Assembly (NCBI GenBank): GCA_002709005.1 | Contig: PAPH01000011.1 | Location: 1-55,104 of the forward strand | Origin: Hyphomicrobiales bacterium | Lineage (GTDB): Bacteria; Pseudomonadota; Alphaproteobacteria; Rhizobiales; Rhizobiaceae | Direction: 5' to 3' | Length of the DNA stretch: 55,104 bases | In this document: positions 9,255 to 18,461 of the stretch, piece by piece | Layout: each line of letters starts with the position of its first letter | Position numbering within the stretch: position 1 is the stretch's first letter | Program-made: the position numbers and the translations under genes | Notes under the pieces: model-generated | Seen by the model: the letters and a program-made list of their open reading frames with translations, nothing else | The model's database searches: none | Told to the model about the DNA's origin: nothing

Positions 9255-9656
9255 ATGAAACCGGGCCAAAGGATCGCGCTGATCGCGCACGACCAGATGA
9301 AGGACGAGATGGCCGCATTCGCGCAAGCGCATGCGGCGGAACTCTCCCGCTACGGCATCGTCGCGACCGGAACCACCGGCGGTCGCATCCTCGATGTCTG
9401 CCCGGACCTCGACCTCAAGCCGATGAAGAGCGGACCGCTGGGCGGCGACCAGCAGATCGGCGCGCTGATCGCCACTGGCGAGGTGGGGCTGTTGATCTTT
9501 TTCGTCGACCCGCTGACGGCGATGCCGCATGATGTCGATGTCAAGGCGCTCACGCGGCTCGCCATCGTCTACGATATTCCCATGGCGCTCAACGCCGCCA
9601 CCGCCAAGACCCTGCTGTCATCGATCCGCGACAACGCCGCCGCGAGCGGCGGTTGA
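9255..9656 (+). CDS. mgsA: Methylglyoxal synthase
   Basis: Converts dihydroxyacetone phosphate to methylglyoxal and phosphate, a bypass of lower glycolysis under phosphate limitation or sugar-phosphate overload. At 133 residues it has the usual length. [12 protein letters not shown] starts the fold; GTTGGRIL and [14 protein letters not shown] form the phosphate-binding site, and [18 protein letters not shown] carries the catalytic-region aspartate and histidine. It lies 32 nt before the glucokinase gene, a sensible partnership of glucose entry and overflow. Confidence 0.95.
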   Translation: MKPGQRIALIAHDQMKDEMAAFAQAHAAELSRYGIVATGTTGGRILDVCPDLDLKPMKSGPLGGDQQIGALIATGEVGLLIFFVDPLTAMPHDVDVKALTRLAIVYDIPMALNAATAKTLLSSIRDNAAASGG

Positions 9657-9688
9657 GCGGGCCGGGGCGGCGCTGACAGGACACCGAA

Positions 9689-10714
9689 ATGCAGACTGGC
9701 CACGACACCAACACCTCCATCGCCTTTCCGGTCCTGATCGGGGACATCGGCGGCACCAATGCGCGCTTCGCCATCCTGGTGGACGCCTATGCGGCGCCGA
9801 AGGAATTTCCGGTCATCCCGACCGCCTCCTACAAGACCATCGACGAGGCGATCCAGCGCGGGGTCCTCGACAAGACCTCGTTGCAGCCGCGCTCTGCGGT
9901 TCTCGCCATCGCCGGGCCGATCAAGGAGGACGAGGTCGATCTCACCAACGCCCCGTGGATCGTCAAGCCCAAGCAGATGATCGCCGAAATGGGGTTCAAG
10001 GACGTCATTCTGATCAACGATTTCGAGGCCCAGGCGATGGCCACGACCTCGGTTGAGCAGAAATATCTCGAAAAGATCGGCGGCGGCGAGGTGCGGCAGG
10101 CCACCTCCCGCGTGGTGCTTGGTCCGGGCACCGGCCTCGGGGTCGCCGGCCTGGTCCATGCGCGTCACACCTGGTTCCCGGTGCCGGGCGAGGGCGGGCA
10201 CATGGATATTGGCCCGCGCAGCGACCGCGATTTCGAGCTGTTCCCGCACTACGAGCGGATCGGCGGACGCGTCTCGGGCGAGCAGCTCATCTGCGGACGC
10301 GGGCTGATGAACATCTACCGTGCGGTCTGCAAGGCCGACGGCCGCGACGTCAAGGCCGCAAGCCCGGCGGAAGTCACCTCCGCGGGCCTGGACGGCATGG
10401 ACCCGGCCGCCGTCGAAACGCTCGAGCTCTTCTGCACCTATCTCGGACGGCTGGCCGGCGACCTGGCGCTCGTTTTCATGGCGCGCGGCGGGGTTTATCT
10501 CTCCGGCGGCATCGCACAGATCGTTCTTCCAGTTCTCCGCCATCCGGGTTTCCGGGAAGCCTTCGAAGACAAGGCGCCGCATGGCGAGATCATGCGCCAG
10601 ATCCCGAGTTTCGTCGTCACTCACCCGCTTGCGGCGCTGAGCGGCATGGCCGCCTATGCCCGCACGCCGGTTCTGTTTGGACTGGCGACGGAAGGCCGCC
10701 GCTGGAGGGCATAG
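9689..10714 (+). CDS. glk: Glucokinase
   Basis: ATP-dependent phosphorylation of glucose, feeding Entner-Doudoroff or glycolysis in the cytoplasm. A 341-residue member of the bacterial Glk (ROK-distant) family. The phosphate-1 loop [13 protein letters not shown] is at the N-terminus, INDFEAQA carries the catalytic aspartate, and [12 protein letters not shown] and PGEGGHMD complete the nucleotide and sugar site. AGGA is 10 nt before the ATG. It probably forms a unit with mgsA. Confidence 0.94.
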   Translation: MQTGHDTNTSIAFPVLIGDIGGTNARFAILVDAYAAPKEFPVIPTASYKTIDEAIQRGVLDKTSLQPRSAVLAIAGPIKEDEVDLTNAPWIVKPKQMIAEMGFKDVILINDFEAQAMATTSVEQKYLEKIGGGEVRQATSRVVLGPGTGLGVAGLVHARHTWFPVPGEGGHMDIGPRSDRDFELFPHYERIGGRVSGEQLICGRGLMNIYRAVCKADGRDVKAASPAEVTSAGLDGMDPAAVETLELFCTYLGRLAGDLALVFMARGGVYLSGGIAQIVLPVLRHPGFREAFEDKAPHGEIMRQIPSFVVTHPLAALSGMAAYARTPVLFGLATEGRRWRA

Positions 10715-10767
10715 GCAAACCCGGACGAAAGGGCTATAGAGCCCCCGCCGGCGCTGGCCGAAACCGG

Positions 10768-12645
10768 ATGCCGACCAACCGGAATACGGAACGGGACCGT
10801 TCAGTGATCAAGTTTCCCAGACCCAAGACCAAACACGTCGAACTCGACACCATGACCGCCCTCATCTCGCGGATCATGCGTGAGGCGGGACGGGACTATA
10901 TCGGCGGCTACGCGTTTGCGATCTTCTGTCTGCTGCTCGTCGCCGCCACCACGGCGTTCACCGCCTGGATCATGGAAGACATCATAAACCAGGCCTTCGC
11001 CAGCAAGGATCCGAGTTCGCTGTGGCTGATCTGCGGCGCCATCCTGACGGCCTTCATCATTCGCGGTTTCGCCTCCTACGGGCAGGCGGTGACGCTCGCC
11101 AAGATCGGCAACAACATCGTCGCCCGCTATCAGCAGCGCGTGATCGACCATCTCATGGCGTTGAACGTCTCGTGGTTCTCGAACAACCGGTCGACCCATG
11201 TGGCGGGACAGATCGCCCAGAACGTTTCGGGGATCCGCGACGTCATGAACATGACGATCACCTCGTTCGCCCGGGATCTCATCACGCTCGTTGGCCTGGT
11301 CATCGTGATGGTCAGCAAGGATCCGCTGCTGTCGCTGGTCGCCGTCGTCATCGCGCCGCCGCTCGTTCTCTCGCTGCGCTACATCTCGCGCCGCATTCGC
11401 TCGGCGACCCGCGAATCCGTGGTCCTCAACAGCCGGGTGCTCGGCGCCATGCAGGAGGCGATCCAGGGGGTCACGGTCGTCAAGGCCTTCACCATGGAAG
11501 AGCAGATCAGCAAGCGTTCCGCCGAGCTGATTCGCGCGGCCGAGGAGCGCTCCAACCGCATCGCGCGGCTGAGCGAGCGAACCTCGCCGCTCACCGAGAC
11601 GATCGCCGGCTTCGCGATTTCCGGCGTGGTGGCCTATGCCTCCTACCGGCTCATCTATTCCGGGGAATTGCCCGGCTCCTTCATCGCCTTCATCACCGCC
11701 CTGCTTCTCGCCTACGACCCGGCCCGCCGCCTGGCGCGCCTGCAGGTCTCGCTCGAGCGCGCCGTGGTCAACGCGCGCATGATTTACGAGATCCTCGATA
11801 CCGAGCCGAAACAGGCGGACGACCCGGATGCGGGGGAATTGACGGTCAGCGCCGGCCGGATCGAGTTCGAGGATGTCAGCTTCGCCTATGAGGGTGGGGA
11901 AAAGGTTCTCGACCGTGTCAGCTTCGTCGCAGAGCCGGGAAGGATGACCGCTTTTGTCGGTCCGTCGGGGGCCGGGAAGTCGACCCTCATCAACCTGCTG
12001 CCGCGCTTCTACGATGCCGGCGAGGGGCGTATCCTGATCGACGGTGTCGACATCAAGACGGTCACGAAGGCCTCGCTGCGCTCCAGCATCTCCTATGTCT
12101 CGCAACAGCCCTATCTCTTCGACGGCACCATTCGCGACAACATTCGCTACGGTCGTCCGGAGGCAACCGATGCCGAGGTCGAGGAAGCAGCCCGCCGCGC
12201 CCAGGCTCACGATTTCATCCTCGCCCAGCCGAAGGGCTATGATACGCCGCTGGGCGAAAACGGCGCAAACCTGTCTGGCGGTCAGCGCCAGCGCGTCTCG
12301 ATCGCCCGCGCCCTCATCCGCAATGCGCCGATCCTGCTGCTCGACGAGGCGACCTCGGCACTCGACAACGAATCCGAGGCTGCCGTTCAGAAGGCGCTCG
12401 AAACCGCCATGGCGGGCCGCACGGTTCTGGTCATCGCACACCGGCTTTCCACCATCTACAAGGCCGACAAGATCATCGTCATGCAGAACGGCCGCGTGGT
12501 GGAGAGCGGCACCCACGAGGAACTGCTGGATGAACCCGGCGGCGTCTACACCCGGCTCCAGAAGCTCTCCGGCGACCGCGAGCCCGGCAGCGGCGAGGCG
12601 GAAGCGGACGCGCTCGTGGAATGGAAAAAGGAAGGCGAACGATGA
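10768..12645 (+). CDS. ABC exporter, fused permease and ATPase (MsbA-like)
   Basis: A half-transporter of about 625 residues: an N-terminal six-helix type-I exporter domain (about 30-330), then the ATPase. Walker A is [11 protein letters not shown] near residue 397, the signature [15 protein letters not shown] is near 502, Walker [13 protein letters not shown] is near 522 and the switch histidine lies in VIAHRLSTI. It belongs to the lipid A/multidrug exporter group (MsbA/LmrA); cargo is not readable. ATG 10768 has no clear ribosome site; GTG 10804 (12 codons in, preceded by CGGGACC) is a credible alternative. The stop overlaps the dapB start by 4 nt (ATGA). Confidence 0.88.
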   Translation: MPTNRNTERDRSVIKFPRPKTKHVELDTMTALISRIMREAGRDYIGGYAFAIFCLLLVAATTAFTAWIMEDIINQAFASKDPSSLWLICGAILTAFIIRGFASYGQAVTLAKIGNNIVARYQQRVIDHLMALNVSWFSNNRSTHVAGQIAQNVSGIRDVMNMTITSFARDLITLVGLVIVMVSKDPLLSLVAVVIAPPLVLSLRYISRRIRSATRESVVLNSRVLGAMQEAIQGVTVVKAFTMEEQISKRSAELIRAAEERSNRIARLSERTSPLTETIAGFAISGVVAYASYRLIYSGELPGSFIAFITALLLAYDPARRLARLQVSLERAVVNARMIYEILDTEPKQADDPDAGELTVSAGRIEFEDVSFAYEGGEKVLDRVSFVAEPGRMTAFVGPSGAGKSTLINLLPRFYDAGEGRILIDGVDIKTVTKASLRSSISYVSQQPYLFDGTIRDNIRYGRPEATDAEVEEAARRAQAHDFILAQPKGYDTPLGENGANLSGGQRQRVSIARALIRNAPILLLDEATSALDNESEAAVQKALETAMAGRTVLVIAHRLSTIYKADKIIVMQNGRVVESGTHEELLDEPGGVYTRLQKLSGDREPGSGEAEADALVEWKKEGER

Positions 12646-13475
12646 CGCAGACAAATTCCGATATGGGTCTTGTCGTGGTAGGCGCCGGCGGCCGCATGGG
12701 CCGCTCGCTGATCCGCGCCATTGATGAAATTGCCGGTGTCCGTCTCGCCGCTGCGATCGAGCGCCCGGGATCGGACGCTGTCGGCCGCGATGCCGGCGAG
12801 CTCGCCGGCCTGCCCTCGTGCGGCGTTCATGTCACCGACGATGCGCTGGCCGCCTTCGCCCATGCCGAGGGGGTCGTGGATTTCACCGCGCCCGAAGCCT
12901 CGCTTGAATTCGCCGATCTCGCCGCCCAGGCCCGCATCGTCCATGTGCTCGGAACCACCGGCATGGGCCCGGAATGCGACGCGCGCATTTTCGCCGCTTC
13001 CCGCCACGCCCGCATCGTCAAGTCGGGCAATATGAGCCTTGGTGTGAATCTTCTCTCGGTCCTTGTCGAGCAGGCGGCGCGTGCGCTCAACGCTGCCGAC
13101 TGGGATATCGAGGTGCTGGAAATGCACCACAAGCACAAGGTCGACGCTCCGTCCGGTACCGCACTGCTGCTCGGCCAGGCGGCTGCGAAAGGCCGCGAGA
13201 TCGATCTGGAGGGAGCGTCCGTTCGGGTCCGCGACGGCATGACCGGCGCCCGCGAGGATGGCACGATCGGCTTTGCCACGCTGCGCGGCGGCTCTGTCGT
13301 CGGCGAACATTCCGTGCTGTTTGCAACCGAGGGCGAGATGGTGGAGTTGCGCCACGAGGCACTCGACCGTTCGATCTTTGCCCGGGGCGCGGTCAAGGCC
13401 GCTCTCTGGGCGCGAAGCCGCAAGCCCGGCCTCTATACCATGCGCGACGTGCTCGGCCTTTCGGCCTCCGTCTGA
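12642..13475 (+). CDS. dapB: 4-hydroxy-tetrahydrodipicolinate reductase
   Basis: NAD(P)H-dependent step of diaminopimelate/lysine synthesis. 277 residues, normal length. The nucleotide loop [13 protein letters not shown] is at the N-terminus, followed by [17 protein letters not shown] and the family signature [15 protein letters not shown], with its catalytic His pair and Lys. The start is the ATG in the ATGA overlap with the ABC gene, with GGAAGG 8 nt before it. An ATG 21 nt upstream is less well placed. Confidence 0.96.
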   Translation: MTQTNSDMGLVVVGAGGRMGRSLIRAIDEIAGVRLAAAIERPGSDAVGRDAGELAGLPSCGVHVTDDALAAFAHAEGVVDFTAPEASLEFADLAAQARIVHVLGTTGMGPECDARIFAASRHARIVKSGNMSLGVNLLSVLVEQAARALNAADWDIEVLEMHHKHKVDAPSGTALLLGQAAAKGREIDLEGASVRVRDGMTGAREDGTIGFATLRGGSVVGEHSVLFATEGEMVELRHEALDRSIFARGAVKAALWARSRKPGLYTMRDVLGLSASV

Positions 13476-13509
13476 TCCGCCAATCCAGAAGTCAGCGAAG
13501 GAAATCATC

Positions 13510-14148
13510 ATGTCCGGAACCCTCGTCCTCGTCCGCCACGGCCAAAGCGAATGGAACCTGAAGAACCTGTTCACCGGATGGCGCGACCCTGCGCTGACCG
13601 AAAAGGGCGTCGAGGAAGCCAAGGCCGGCGGCGTCGCGCTCAAGGATTACGGGCTCACCGATTTCGATATCGCCTTTACCTCCGATCTCTCCCGCGCCCA
13701 GCATACCCTCAAGCTCATCCTCGAGGAGACCGGCCAGACCGGGCTCGAGACCATCAAGGACCAGGCGCTCAACGAACGCGACTACGGCGATCTCTCCGGT
13801 TTGAACAAGGACGACGCTCGCGAGAAATGGGGTGAGGAGCAGGTCCACATCTGGCGCCGTTCGTATGACACCCCGCCTCCGGGTGGCGAGAGCCTCAAGG
13901 ATACCGGCGCCCGCGTCTGGCCCTATTACATGATGGAGATCCTGCCGCGCGTTCTGTCCGGCCAGAAGGTGCTCGTCGCCGCCCATGGGAATTCCCTGCG
14001 CGCGCTCGTCATGGTGCTCGACCGGATGTCGAAGGACGAGATCCTCAAGCTCAATCTCGCGACCGGCGTTCCCATGGTCTACAAGCTCAAGGCCGATTCC
14101 ACCGTCGCGTCAAAGGAAATCCTGGGCGACATGTCCAAGGCGCACTGA
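13510..14148 (+). CDS. gpmA: 2,3-bisphosphoglycerate-dependent phosphoglycerate mutase
   Basis: Interconverts 3- and 2-phosphoglycerate. At 212 residues this is the short alphaproteobacterial form, compared with about 250 in E. coli. The phosphohistidine motif [10 protein letters not shown] is at the N-terminus, [11 protein letters not shown] holds the catalytic Glu, and [11 protein letters not shown] carries the second His. AAGGAA sits 8 nt before the ATG. It follows dapB by 34 nt, so the ABC-dapB-gpmA genes may be co-transcribed; the same dapB-gpmA neighbourhood is known in rhizobia. Confidence 0.96.
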   Translation: MSGTLVLVRHGQSEWNLKNLFTGWRDPALTEKGVEEAKAGGVALKDYGLTDFDIAFTSDLSRAQHTLKLILEETGQTGLETIKDQALNERDYGDLSGLNKDDAREKWGEEQVHIWRRSYDTPPPGGESLKDTGARVWPYYMMEILPRVLSGQKVLVAAHGNSLRALVMVLDRMSKDEILKLNLATGVPMVYKLKADSTVASKEILGDMSKAH

Positions 14149-14156
14149 GCGCAGCC

Positions 14157-15056
14157 TCAGGCCAGTTCCTCGCGCAGCCAGCCGGTCAGCGCCGCGACCT
14201 CGGTGTGGTTGCCACGCCGGGCGCCGCGATAGATCGAGATTTCCGTGGGGCGTTCGACCGCCGCTTTCGACGCCCGGACGAGCTTGCCGTCGGCGATCAG
14301 CCCTTCCACCGTCCGCCGCCAACCCAGCGCGATGCCGCGGCCTGCGACAGCGGCCTGAAGCACCAAAGGGAAACTGTCGAAACCGATTCGGCGATAGCGG
14401 CGGGGCGAAACGCTGAGCGAGGCAAACCAGTCGGGCCAGTCCATCCATGATTGTGGAACGACGTCGTGGGTCAGAAGGTCGTGGACGGCGAGGTCTTCGG
14501 GGGCGAGCGGAGCTGCGCCGTCCGGCAGATAGTCCGGCGCGCAGACCGGAAACACCGTATCGGACGCGGTGAACAGAAGCCGCGCTGCGCCGGCTGGCCG
14601 CCCCGTCGTCTGGATGGCGACATCGAACGGATCGTCGGCCTGTGTCAGCGGTTCAAGTGCGGTGGCCACCCGCAATTCGATTTCCGGATGCCGCTGGTGA
14701 AAGCGGGAAAGGCGCGGCATCAGCCAGTAGATCGCCTCGCACAGCTGGCAGCGAAGCACGACCCCGTCCGCCGTTTGCCCGCCCCGCAGAAGCGCTGCTT
14801 CAGCCGCGATGTCCGACAGCGCCGCCGAGACCGTTTCGCCGAACCTTCGACCCTCGCCGGTCAGGAAGACCGCACGGTTGCGCCGCTCGAACAGCGCGGC
14901 ACCGAGATCGGCTTCCAGCAGCCCGATCTGCTTGCTGACCGCCGTCTGCGTCAGCCCAAGTTCAGCCGCCGCCGCGGTGAAGCTTTCCAGCCGGGCTGCG
15001 GCCTCGAAGGCCCGCAGTCGCGATAATGGAGGTAGCGCGCCGAGCGGATTTTCCAT
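14157..15056 (-). CDS. LysR family regulator (GcvA-like)
   Basis: 299 residues: N-terminal winged HTH (LRAFEAAARLESFTAAAAELGLTQTAVSKQIGLLE) and a C-terminal periplasmic-binding-like effector domain. The opening PPLSRLRAFEAAAR is typical of the GcvA/AmpR subgroup. Its stop lies 8 nt after the convergent gpmA stop. It is divergently transcribed from an EamA transporter gene over a 70-bp gap that contains a repeated candidate operator, so it probably controls itself and that transporter. Effector unknown. Confidence 0.9.
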   Translation of the reverse strand: MENPLGALPPLSRLRAFEAAARLESFTAAAAELGLTQTAVSKQIGLLEADLGAALFERRNRAVFLTGEGRRFGETVSAALSDIAAEAALLRGGQTADGVVLRCQLCEAIYWLMPRLSRFHQRHPEIELRVATALEPLTQADDPFDVAIQTTGRPAGAARLLFTASDTVFPVCAPDYLPDGAAPLAPEDLAVHDLLTHDVVPQSWMDWPDWFASLSVSPRRYRRIGFDSFPLVLQAAVAGRGIALGWRRTVEGLIADGKLVRASKAAVERPTEISIYRGARRGNHTEVAALTGWLREELA

Positions 15057-15060
15057 GCCT

Positions 15061-15090
15061 TAAACTCATCTATCTGAGACATAAACTCAT
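15061..15090. promoter_or_regulatory. Candidate LysR operator between LysR and EamA genes
   Basis: TAAACTCAT occurs at 15061-15069 and again at 15082-15090. The repeats are 21 bp apart, two helical turns, so both face the same side. Between them CTCA-N6-TGAG (15065-15078) forms an inverted repeat. The position in a 70-bp divergent promoter gap suits a LysR-family site. The assignment is inferred. Confidence 0.5.
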
Positions 15091-15126
15091 TATTCCAAAC
15101 ACACTATGCCATCTATGCATTGAGAA

Positions 15127-16044
15127 ATGGAATGGAATGTAAAAGCGGCAGGGCGCGCTCAGGCGCTGCGTGACGGCATCGTGGCGATCCTCGCGGCGGT
15201 GCTCTTGCTGTCGCTTTCCGATGCCATCGTCAAATTGTCCGGAAGCCGGTTCTCGCTGGCCCAGCTCGTACTGCTGCGCTCGGTTGTCGCGGCTGCGATC
15301 ATCGCCGCGGCGACGGTGGCGCTTGGCGCGCGACCCTTTTCGCTGGTCTCGGTCTCACGCTGGGTCTGGCTCAGAAGCCTCTGCCTGGCCGCGATGTTGC
15401 TGTGCTACTACGCGGCGCTGCCGCTTATGTCATTCGCGCTCGCCGCTGCCTGCTACTACACCGCGCCGGTCTGGATCGCGCTTCTCGCCCGCGCCACCGG
15501 CGGTGAAGGGATCGGCATCCTGCGCTGGACCGGCATTGCGATCGCGCTGGCTGGCGTGCTGACAGCCCTCGATCTCGGCGCTGCCGATTTCGGTCCCGCC
15601 GTACTGCTGCCGCTCACCGCCGGCTTGTTTTACGCCTTGGCCGCCGTCGTGACGGCTCGCAAGTGCGCTCACACGAATGCTTTCGCGATGGCGTTCAATC
15701 TCAATCTGGTGCTGGTCGCCGCAAGCGGTCTCGGCCTGGGCGGGCTCGCCTTGTCCGGGTTTCACGTCCCCGGCGATTTCGTTACCGGCCTCTGGCCCGG
15801 GCTCGCCATGACCGACTGGCTTCTGGCGCTTCTTCTCGGTGTGTTTCTGGCCATCATCACGGCGCTGGTCGCCCATGCCTATTCCACCGCGCCGGCAACG
15901 GTGGTCGGCGTCTTCGACAACGGCTATCTGGTCTTCGCCGCGATCTGGAGCCTGACGCTTTTCGGAACCGCCCCCGGCGCGACGGAACTGCTCGGCCTGT
16001 CGATGATCACCGTGGGCGCCGTGCTGGCGACGCCGAGGCGGTAA
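15127..16044 (+). CDS. EamA/DMT family transporter
   Basis: A 305-residue inner-membrane protein with about ten helices arranged as two EamA halves. The conserved segments YYAALPLMSFALAAACYYTAP (first repeat) and AYSTAPATVVGVFDNGYLVFAAIW (second repeat) are typical of drug/metabolite superfamily exporters. It is divergent from, and probably regulated by, the neighbouring LysR protein. Substrate (amino acid, nucleoside or other metabolite) cannot be told. Confidence 0.88.
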   Translation: MEWNVKAAGRAQALRDGIVAILAAVLLLSLSDAIVKLSGSRFSLAQLVLLRSVVAAAIIAAATVALGARPFSLVSVSRWVWLRSLCLAAMLLCYYAALPLMSFALAAACYYTAPVWIALLARATGGEGIGILRWTGIAIALAGVLTALDLGAADFGPAVLLPLTAGLFYALAAVVTARKCAHTNAFAMAFNLNLVLVAASGLGLGGLALSGFHVPGDFVTGLWPGLAMTDWLLALLLGVFLAIITALVAHAYSTAPATVVGVFDNGYLVFAAIWSLTLFGTAPGATELLGLSMITVGAVLATPRR

Positions 16045-16047
16045 ACT

Positions 16048-16923
16048 CTATCCGATGTGACCGGCCTCCCAGCCGAGCATGGCGCGCTTGCGGGTGATCC
16101 CCCAGTGATAGCCGGTCAGGGCACCGGATTTTCCGAGCGCGCGGTGGCAGGGCACCACGAAGGAGATGGGATTGCGCCCGACGGCTGCTCCCACCGCGCG
16201 GGAAGCCGACGGCTTTCCGATCTCGCAGGCGACGTCGGAATAGGTCTTTGCCGTCCCCAGTGGAATCCTGAGCAGCGCCTCCCAGACACGGACCTGGAAA
16301 TCGGTGCCGATCAGCACGATCCTGAGCGGCCGGTCCGCCGACCAGCTGTCCGGCGAAAACACGTGGCGCGCGAGCGCCGCGGTTCCCGTCTGGTCCGCCT
16401 CCAGCCGGGCACCGGGCCAGCGCTTGGCCATGTCGGCGAGTGCGGCATCCTCCTCTCCCGGATCGGCGAAACCGAGCCCGCACAGGCCCCGGTCGGTCGC
16501 CATCACCAGCGCCGTGCCGAAGGGGGAGGGATGGTAACCGTAACGGATGACGAGGCCCGAGCCGCCGGACTTGAAATCGCCAGGGCTCATCGCCTCGTGG
16601 GTGACGAAGAGATCGTGCAGCCGACCCGGACCGGAGAGACCGAGTTCGTAGCTCGCGTCGAGAATAGGCAGGCCTTCGGCACCCAGAAGCCTGCGGGCGT
16701 GATCGAGCGTGACCGCCTGGAGAAAGGCTTTCGGCGTGAGTCCGGCCCAGCGGGTGAACGTCTTCTGCAGCTTCGAGGGCGCGAGGCCCAGATCGGCGGC
16801 GATGTCGTCGAGCGAGGGCTGCGACCGGTAGTCGAGCGAGATGCGCTCGATGACCTGGCGGACGAGTTCGTAATCCCCGCCGGTGGGCGTGATGTCGCGT
16901 TCAAGCGTGGCTGGCATGTTCAT
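16048..16923 (-). CDS. Ada-like AraC-HTH / O6-methylguanine-DNA methyltransferase
   Basis: 291 residues: an AraC-type HTH (about 20-115) followed by an MGMT domain (about 130-290). The suicide-acceptor motif PCHR is at 258-261 (Cys259), with VWEALLRIPLGTAKTYSDVA as the DNA-binding wing and NPISFVVP before the active site. The N-terminal zinc domain of E. coli Ada, with its Cys38 methylphosphotriester acceptor, is absent. It can therefore repair O6-methylguanine but lacks the usual Ada activation switch. It is 3 nt from the convergent EamA stop and lies near nth, another repair gene. Confidence 0.92.
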   Translation of the reverse strand: MNMPATLERDITPTGGDYELVRQVIERISLDYRSQPSLDDIAADLGLAPSKLQKTFTRWAGLTPKAFLQAVTLDHARRLLGAEGLPILDASYELGLSGPGRLHDLFVTHEAMSPGDFKSGGSGLVIRYGYHPSPFGTALVMATDRGLCGLGFADPGEEDAALADMAKRWPGARLEADQTGTAALARHVFSPDSWSADRPLRIVLIGTDFQVRVWEALLRIPLGTAKTYSDVACEIGKPSASRAVGAAVGRNPISFVVPCHRALGKSGALTGYHWGITRKRAMLGWEAGHIG

Positions 16924-17005
16924 GGCGAAATCTCCTTACCCACGTTCAACCACGATGGGACCGCGCCAACCACCCGATTCCGGACAATGCGCGCCGGAGG
17001 AAAAA

Positions 17006-17476
17006 TCAGCGGCGGACCGTGGCGAGAGCGCCGGAGAAAGCGGTGGCGAAGCTTTCCTTGTCGTCGGGATTGAGGAAGGAGCCGATATCCGTGGCCTTGC
17101 CCCGGCTCGAAATCCGCATGCCGGTGATGCCGATTTCCTCGTGCCGGTCGACCGTGAACCGCGCCCAGAACGGATTGCAGCGAAATTCCGACTGCTTGCC
17201 CGACGGCGCGACCTTGCGCACGTCGAGCGCGGTGCGCGAGACGGTGACGAATTCGCGGGCGCGGCCCGAGCGGTAGCTCAGCCAGAACGCGCCATAGAGA
17301 AGCGCCAAGTCGAGACCGAAGAAGCCGACGATGGGCCAGGCCCCGGCGAGCGCGAAAAAGCCCAGATGAAAGATCGTGGCGGCTGCGGTCAGCACCACGA
17401 GAATGACCAGCCCGGTGCGGCCGAGCGACCGGTGCGGGCTTAACATGGCTTCGAAAACGGGTTCGTCGTTCATCAT
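17006..17476 (-). CDS. DUF2244 family membrane protein
   Basis: 156 residues with two transmembrane helices near the N-terminus (about 20-65) and a soluble C-terminal domain. The segments SPHRSLGR and FNPDDKESFATA-like (here FLNPDDKESFATAF) mark the alphaproteobacterial DUF2244 family, of unknown function and often found next to nth or ctaG/coxB-region genes. ATG 17476 is preferred, with GGAA about 7 nt upstream; the open frame extends a further 36 codons upstream. It is divergent from nth. Confidence 0.82.
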   Translation of the reverse strand: MMNDEPVFEAMLSPHRSLGRTGLVILVVLTAAATIFHLGFFALAGAWPIVGFFGLDLALLYGAFWLSYRSGRAREFVTVSRTALDVRKVAPSGKQSEFRCNPFWARFTVDRHEEIGITGMRISSRGKATDIGSFLNPDDKESFATAFSGALATVRR

Positions 17477-17562
17477 CGTCATTCCGGGGCGGGTCCGGTT
17501 TGGTGATAACATTCGGCAGTTATGCTGCGTTGCCTCTGCCGCAGGGCCAACGCTATAGGGAA

Positions 17563-18327
17563 ATGATGGATAAGCCGACGCCAAAAGACAAGCCCCCGAA
17601 GAAAGCCGCGCCCCGAAAGGCCCCGGCCAAGCGGACCCCGCGCATTCCCTATACCAGGGCCGAGATCGAGGAGATTTTCCGCCGCTTCTCGATCCAGCGG
17701 CCCGAGCCGAAGGGGGAACTGGCCCACGTCAACCCGTTCACGCTGGTGGTCGCGGTGGCGCTGTCGGCGCAGGCGACCGATGCCGGCGTGAACAAGGCGA
17801 CGAAGGATTTGTTCAGGGTCGCCGACACGCCTCAGAAGATGCTGGCGCTCGGCGAGGAGAGGGTGCGCGAGTATATCCGCACCATCGGGCTTTACCGCAA
17901 CAAGGCGAAGAACGTGATCGCGCTCAGCCGGAAGCTCGTCGAGGATTTCGGCGGCGAGGTGCCTCGCTCCCTCGAGGAACTGGTGACCCTGCCAGGGGTG
18001 GGCCGCAAGACCGCCAACGTGGTCATGTCGATGGCTTTCGGCATCCCGACGCTCGCCGTCGACACCCATATTTTCCGCATCGGCAACCGGCTGCGGATCG
18101 CGCCGGGCAAGACGCCCGATGAGGTCGAGGCCGCCTTCATGCGCATCATCCCCGATCACTGGCTCTATCACGCCCATCACTGGCTGATCCTCCACGGCCG
18201 CTACTGCTGCAAGGCGCGCAAGCCCGAATGCGAGCGCTGCGTGATCGCCGATCTCTGCAAGTCGAAGGAAAAGACCACGGATATTCCCGCGCCGCTTGTC
18301 GAGCTGCCGGCCCAGGTGATCGGGTAG
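17563..18327 (+). CDS. nth: Endonuclease III
   Basis: A base-excision-repair DNA glycosylase/AP lyase for oxidised pyrimidines. 254 residues, with a Lys/Pro-rich N-terminal extension of about 25 residues compared with E. coli Nth. The helix-hairpin-helix LPGVGRKTA (143-151) supplies the catalytic lysine K149, and VDTHIFR supplies the aspartate D167. The 4Fe-4S cluster is C-x6-C-x2-C-x5-C at 216-232. AGGGA precedes the ATG pair at 17563/17566. Confidence 0.96.
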   Translation: MMDKPTPKDKPPKKAAPRKAPAKRTPRIPYTRAEIEEIFRRFSIQRPEPKGELAHVNPFTLVVAVALSAQATDAGVNKATKDLFRVADTPQKMLALGEERVREYIRTIGLYRNKAKNVIALSRKLVEDFGGEVPRSLEELVTLPGVGRKTANVVMSMAFGIPTLAVDTHIFRIGNRLRIAPGKTPDEVEAAFMRIIPDHWLYHAHHWLILHGRYCCKARKPECERCVIADLCKSKEKTTDIPAPLVELPAQVIG

Positions 18328-18377
18328 GGCGGGTCTCCATTTCCCATTGATGTGAGTGGGGGAGCCAGTCCTAGCTT

Positions 18378-18461
18378 CGTCATGCCCGGACTTGATCCGG
18401 GCATCCATAGCGTCCCGTCGGCATCACGGAATGGACTATCGGGTCAAACCCGAGAATGACG
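18378..18461. repeat. REP-like palindromic intergenic element
   Basis: An 84-bp element with ends CGTCAT and ATGACG. Its left half is a perfect hairpin ATGCCCGGA-CTTGA-TCCGGGCAT (18382-18404). The right half carries the related CGGGTCAAACCCG. This looks like the short palindromic elements common in Hyphomicrobiales intergenic DNA. It sits between the convergent nth and EI24 genes and overlaps the last codons and stop of the latter. It may act as a bidirectional terminator. Confidence 0.75.

Noticed and set aside
13258..13509. Upstream extension of the gpmA frame into dapB
   Set aside because: The conserved mutase N-terminus ([11 protein letters not shown]) starts at ATG 13510 with AAGGAA upstream.
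17479..18408. 309-codon minus-strand frame beginning MDARIKSGHDE
   Set aside because: That N-terminus is simply a translation of the REP-like palindrome; the rest is antisense to nth.
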